Shown piece by piece: positions 60,890 to 64,000 of a stretch of DNA of 64,000 nucleotides. The translations under genes were made by a program, and so were the position numbers. Origin of the DNA: Paraburkholderia aromaticivorans (GTDB lineage Bacteria; Pseudomonadota; Gammaproteobacteria; Burkholderiales; Burkholderiaceae); the NCBI RefSeq assembly GCF_002278075.1, contig NZ_CP022990.1, positions 2,604,001 through 2,668,000 of the forward strand. Reading direction: 5' to 3'. Position 1 is the first letter of the stretch, and every line of letters starts with the position of its first letter. The notes beneath the pieces are model-generated. The model worked only from the letters and a program-made list of their open reading frames with translations, searched no databases and was not told where the DNA came from.

Positions 60890-62391
60890 AGCCACTTCGC
60901 CTGTCCGAGCCCCTGCGTGCGATTTGCCGGCCGGTGGCGGCCGCGCTTGCCTGTGCGTTGCTGCTCCCGGCATGCATCGACAGCGGCGGCATCCATACGC
61001 ACGAATCGATGCTCGACCCCACGACGCTCGACCCGGGCGCGGCGCTGCGCGCCACCCAGGCCGACGCGAACTGGCCGGCGAGCGGGTGGTGGCGGCAATG
61101 GAACGACCCGCAGCTCGATACGCTGGTGCAGGACGCCACGCAAGGCAACCCCGGCTTGCGCGCGCTCGAGCAACGGATCGACGCGGCGCGCTTCCAGGCG
61201 CAGATCGCCGGCGCCGACGAGTGGCCGCAACTCGATGCGGGCGGCAGCTTCGAGCGGCGGCGCTATGCGCGCTATACGACGCCGGCGCCGCCGGGTGGCA
61301 CTACGGTGTGGAGCAACACCATCCAGGCGGACCTTTCCTATGACCTCGATCTGTGGGGCAAGACGCGCGCGCTTCGCGAAGGCGCGCTGGACAATGTGCA
61401 CGCCGCGGCGGCGGACGCGCGCTTCGCGCAAGTCGAACTGCAGACCGCCGTGGTGCGCAGCTACGTGCAGCTGGCGTTGGCGTATGCCTTGCTCGACGTC
61501 TACGACGCAGTGCAAAGCGAACAGCAGCGCACCGTCGACATCGCGACGCGCCGCTGGCGCGCGGGCGTCGGCAGCGGTCTCGAAGTCAGCCAGGCGCAGA
61601 CCCAGCTCGCGATGAGCACGACGCGCGTGCGCGAGGCGCAGCAACAGCTCGCGCTGGCGCGCATCGGCATCGCCGGTCTCGCCGGCAAGGGGCCCGGCTA
61701 TGGCGATGCGCTGCGCCGTCCGAGCCTCGCGCTGAGCGTGCCGGTGGACTTGCCGGCATCGTTGCCGGCCGAGTTGATCGGCCACCGCGCGGACGTGGTG
61801 GCGGGGCGCTGGCGCGTGCTCGAAGCGGACAAGGGCATCGACGCGGCGCACGCCGATTTCTATCCGGACATCAATTTGCTGGCAACCGCGTCGCTCGGCT
61901 CGGCGGCGACCTTCGGCGGCTTCTTCAACTTCCTGAACAGCGACGGCGTGGGGCATGGCGTGGGTGCGGCGATCTCGCTGCCGATCTTCGACGGCGGCCG
62001 GCGGCGCGGCAATTACGGCGTGGCGGTGGCTTCGCGGGATGCCGCGGTGGATGCGTACAACCAGAGCGTGGTGAATGCGATGCAGGGCGTCGCGGCGCAG
62101 GTCGTGTCGCTGCGTTCGCTCGAACAGCAGCAGGCGTCGATCGAAAACACGCTCGATTCCGCGCGCAAATCGTTTCAGCTCGCCGACGCCGGCTATCGCA
62201 GCGGCATCACCGAATTCCTCAATGTGCTGACGGCGCAGGCCGCCCAGTTGCAGCAGGAGGAAAGCCTCGCGGCCGTTCAGGCCAAACGGCTCGATGCATG
62301 GGCGCTGCTGATGAAGGAGCTGGGCGGCGGTTTCGGCGCGCCGCCGCCGGATCATGCGCCGCAAGGAGTGGCCGATGCCGGGCGAAATTGA
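60886..62391 (+). CDS. NodT-family outer-membrane efflux lipoprotein
   Basis: The 501-residue protein has a lipoprotein signal peptide with lipobox LLPAC, a conserved SGWWRQWNDPQLDTLVQDA opening and two TolC-like repeats rich in Ala/Gln (ALEQRIDAARFQAQIAGADEWPQ). It should form the outer-membrane channel for the FUSC/HlyD pump. The ATG overlaps the FUSC stop. Confidence 0.92.
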   Translation: MKPLRLSEPLRAICRPVAAALACALLLPACIDSGGIHTHESMLDPTTLDPGAALRATQADANWPASGWWRQWNDPQLDTLVQDATQGNPGLRALEQRIDAARFQAQIAGADEWPQLDAGGSFERRRYARYTTPAPPGGTTVWSNTIQADLSYDLDLWGKTRALREGALDNVHAAAADARFAQVELQTAVVRSYVQLALAYALLDVYDAVQSEQQRTVDIATRRWRAGVGSGLEVSQAQTQLAMSTTRVREAQQQLALARIGIAGLAGKGPGYGDALRRPSLALSVPVDLPASLPAELIGHRADVVAGRWRVLEADKGIDAAHADFYPDINLLATASLGSAATFGGFFNFLNSDGVGHGVGAAISLPIFDGGRRRGNYGVAVASRDAAVDAYNQSVVNAMQGVAAQVVSLRSLEQQQASIENTLDSARKSFQLADAGYRSGITEFLNVLTAQAAQLQQEESLAAVQAKRLDAWALLMKELGGGFGAPPPDHAPQGVADAGRN

Positions 62392-62575
62392 TCTGTTCTC
62401 GTTGCTCGTGCCCGGCCTGTTGCCGATTCTCGCCGCTTGCGCGCTGCTGTTCGCCGTCCTCGACCTGGTGCTGGCGCGGCTTGGCATCTATCGCTACACG
62501 TGGCACCCGAGCCTGTTCCGGGTGGCGCTCTTCGCCGCGCTGTTCAGCGGCGCTTCGCTGCTGCTGTGGCGATGA
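62375..62575 (+). CDS. DUF1656 small membrane protein (AaeX-like)
   Basis: The 66-residue protein starts MPGEIDLFSLLVPGLL, has two membrane segments (about 8-28 and 48-64) and a TWHPSLFRVALFA motif, typical of DUF1656. AAGGAG seven bases before the ATG at 62375 decides this start. It overlaps the outer-membrane factor by 17 bp. The function in the pump is unknown, but its place is conserved. Confidence 0.87.
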   Translation: MPGEIDLFSLLVPGLLPILAACALLFAVLDLVLARLGIYRYTWHPSLFRVALFAALFSGASLLLWR

Positions 62576-62644
62576 ACGCCGCCGTTTTCCTCTCCCCATG
62601 AACCCAGTCGCTTTTCACGCTCACGCTCACGCCAGGTCACCAAG

Positions 62645-63604
62645 ATGAAAACGCAATCCATCCTGCGCGCACTCTTTACGCTCACGCTGCTCGTGGTGGC
62701 GATCGCGTTGGTTCGCATGCTATGGCTCGACTACATGTTCTCGCCGTGGACGCGCGACGGCCGCGTCCGCGCGCAGGTCGTTCAGGTCGCCACCGACGTG
62801 TCGGGGCTGGTGAGCGAAGTGCGCGTCAAGGACAACCAGCTGGTGCGCAAGGGCGACATTCTGTTCGTGCTCGACCCGGCCCGCTTCCACTATGCGCTCG
62901 CGCAGGCCGACGCCGATCTGCTGCGCGCCCGGGCGCAACTGGCGCAGGCGAAGGCGCGCATGGCGGCGAGCGAATCCGGTTTCGCGATGAAGCGCGCCCA
63001 GGCCGCGCGCCGCGCCAACCTGGCCGGCGACGTGATCTCGGACGAAAGCCGGCTGGATTCGGCCTCGCTCGCCAAACAGTCCGCCGCCGACTATTCCGCC
63101 GACGTCGCCGCCTACGACGCGGCGCAGGCCGCGGTCAAGGCGGCCGTGGTGGCGCAGCAGACGGCCGTGCTGAACCTGACGCGCAGTGAGGTGCGCGCGC
63201 CGTCGGACGGCTTCATCACCAACCTGAACCTGTATCCGGGCGATTTCGCCACGGCCGGCACCGCGCGCATGGCGCTGATCGACTCGCACTCGTTCTGGGT
63301 CTACGGCTACTTCGAAGAAACGAAACTGCCGCAGGTGCAGGTCGGCGATCACGCGGTGGTGCGGCTGATGTCGGGCGGCAAGGACATTCAGGGGCACGTC
63401 GACAGTCTGGCGAGCGGGATTGCCGATCGCGACAACCCGACCAGCAACGGCGATCTGCTGGCGGACGTCAACCCGGTCTTCACATGGGTGCGGCTCGCCC
63501 AACGAGTGCCGGTGCGGATCCACCTCGACCAGATTCCCGCCGGGGTCAAGCTCGCCATGGGCATGACCTGCACGGTCACGCTGCGGCCGCGGACCGGCCA
63601 TTGA
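62645..63604 (+). CDS. HlyD/EmrA-type periplasmic adaptor (AaeA-like)
   Basis: The 319-residue protein has one N-terminal membrane helix (about 8-30), a biotinyl-lipoyl-like half (VQVATDVSGLVSEVRVKDNQ), a helical hairpin rich in Ala (about 80-160), the second lipoyl half (RAPSDGFITNLNLYPGD) and a beta-barrel end. It links the FUSC pump to the outer-membrane factor. It is the last gene of the operon, starting 69 bp after DUF1656. Confidence 0.92.
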   Translation: MKTQSILRALFTLTLLVVAIALVRMLWLDYMFSPWTRDGRVRAQVVQVATDVSGLVSEVRVKDNQLVRKGDILFVLDPARFHYALAQADADLLRARAQLAQAKARMAASESGFAMKRAQAARRANLAGDVISDESRLDSASLAKQSAADYSADVAAYDAAQAAVKAAVVAQQTAVLNLTRSEVRAPSDGFITNLNLYPGDFATAGTARMALIDSHSFWVYGYFEETKLPQVQVGDHAVVRLMSGGKDIQGHVDSLASGIADRDNPTSNGDLLADVNPVFTWVRLAQRVPVRIHLDQIPAGVKLAMGMTCTVTLRPRTGH

Positions 63605-63812
63605 TCGCGACGCGATTCGCGCCGGCGCATGGATTCTCGCGGAAACCGCGCGCCGGGCGCGCGTGCTTCGTCACCGTGCGAATTCGAAAACGTCTCGCCG
63701 GTAACCGGTTCACAGTAACGGTCGGCGTGAGCCCGGCAGCCGGCACGTCAGAGGCCGTCGCCGGGCCGCGATTCATCGTTTCCAATCAACGCATCTCGTG
63801 GAGAAAATCATC

Positions 63813-64000
63813 ATGAAGGCAAAGTGGGCACTCGTGTTTCTGGCAGCGTCGGCGTTCGGCGCGGTCTGCCAGCAGGCTAGCGCACAGGTGGCGGGCGCGC
63901 AGCCGATCGGCATCAGCGTCGAACAGGCGGAACTCGTTGTCGAAGGCTGGAGCGTCAAGAAGAGCCTGCTCGGCAAGAGCATCTACAACGACAGCGGCGA
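63813..64000 (+). CDS. Exported PRC-barrel protein, partial
   Basis: The frame begins at ATG 63813, with GGAGAAAA upstream, and runs off the window. It starts with a signal peptide (MKAKWALVFLAASAFGAVCQ, cleavage near ASA), then VVEGWSVKKSLLGKSIYND, which matches the opening of PRC-barrel domains. About 62 residues are visible. Function is unclear; many such exported proteins are stress- or surface-associated. Confidence 0.75.
   Translation, partial: MKAKWALVFLAASAFGAVCQQASAQVAGAQPIGISVEQAELVVEGWSVKKSLLGKSIYNDSG

Overview
The window is high-GC, gene-dense DNA from a Burkholderiales bacterium, most likely Paraburkholderia or a close relative. Supporting signs are DUF4148 and DUF3331 proteins (Burkholderia-type families), a FUSC/NodT/DUF1656/HlyD efflux operon, many one-component regulators and a large load of catabolic oxidoreductases. 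I see no rRNA, tRNA, CRISPR array, insertion sequence or phage gene. The window looks like chromosomal or megaplasmid accessory catabolic and signalling DNA. About 51 genes are supported.

Layout. 1-5311: the end of an ankyrin protein, then a tight operon of TonB-dependent receptor, YfiR-like (DUF4154) periplasmic protein and a membrane GGDEF-EAL enzyme. 5530-7349: a small His-rich exported protein and a trypsin-like protease. 7378-11001: a QseB/PmrA-type two-component system (minus strand), a DUF4148 protein and a COG4705 membrane protein. PmrA-like hexamer arrays of the same design precede both the regulator and the COG4705 gene. 11236-12272: a peroxiredoxin/DsbA-like pair closed by a strong terminator.

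12392-21902: a minus-strand set made of a three-subunit molybdenum aldehyde/isoquinoline oxidoreductase (cytochrome c, 2Fe-2S, Mo subunit), an Old Yellow Enzyme, an MFS transporter, a FAD monooxygenase and a DsbA-family isomerase. A LysR gene diverges from it. 22241-38945: a long plus-strand cluster with an isochorismatase-like hydrolase, YtcJ-type amidohydrolase, MscS channel fused to a cNMP-binding domain, HD protein, XapX protein, exported VOC protein, alginate-export-like porin, cNMP-binding/thioredoxin-reductase-like fusion, single-domain receiver, giant kinase-ATPase-histidine kinase and chloroperoxidase. Two separate cNMP-binding fusions in one cluster suggest a shared nucleotide signal.

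38935-46093: a winged-helix/ATPase regulator, a hexanucleotide repeat tract, AraC and LysR regulators, a secreted metallo-beta-lactamase-fold enzyme, an alpha/beta hydrolase and a DUF3331 protein. 46096-52001: a minus-strand catabolic set (TetR, VOC protein, FAD monooxygenase, DUF485/ActP symporter, ACMSD-like amidohydrolase) with a near-perfect palindromic operator in front of the VOC gene. 52327-58308: a 1006-residue winged-helix/ATPase/TPR regulator, a LysR regulator and PoxB. 58712-63604: the FUSC efflux operon. The start of an exported PRC-barrel protein runs off the right edge.

Nine gene pairs overlap by 4 bp (ATGA or TTGA), which suggests translational coupling throughout. Many start sites given here lie inside longer open frames. 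They were chosen from ribosome-binding sites, signal peptides or start-stop overlaps.
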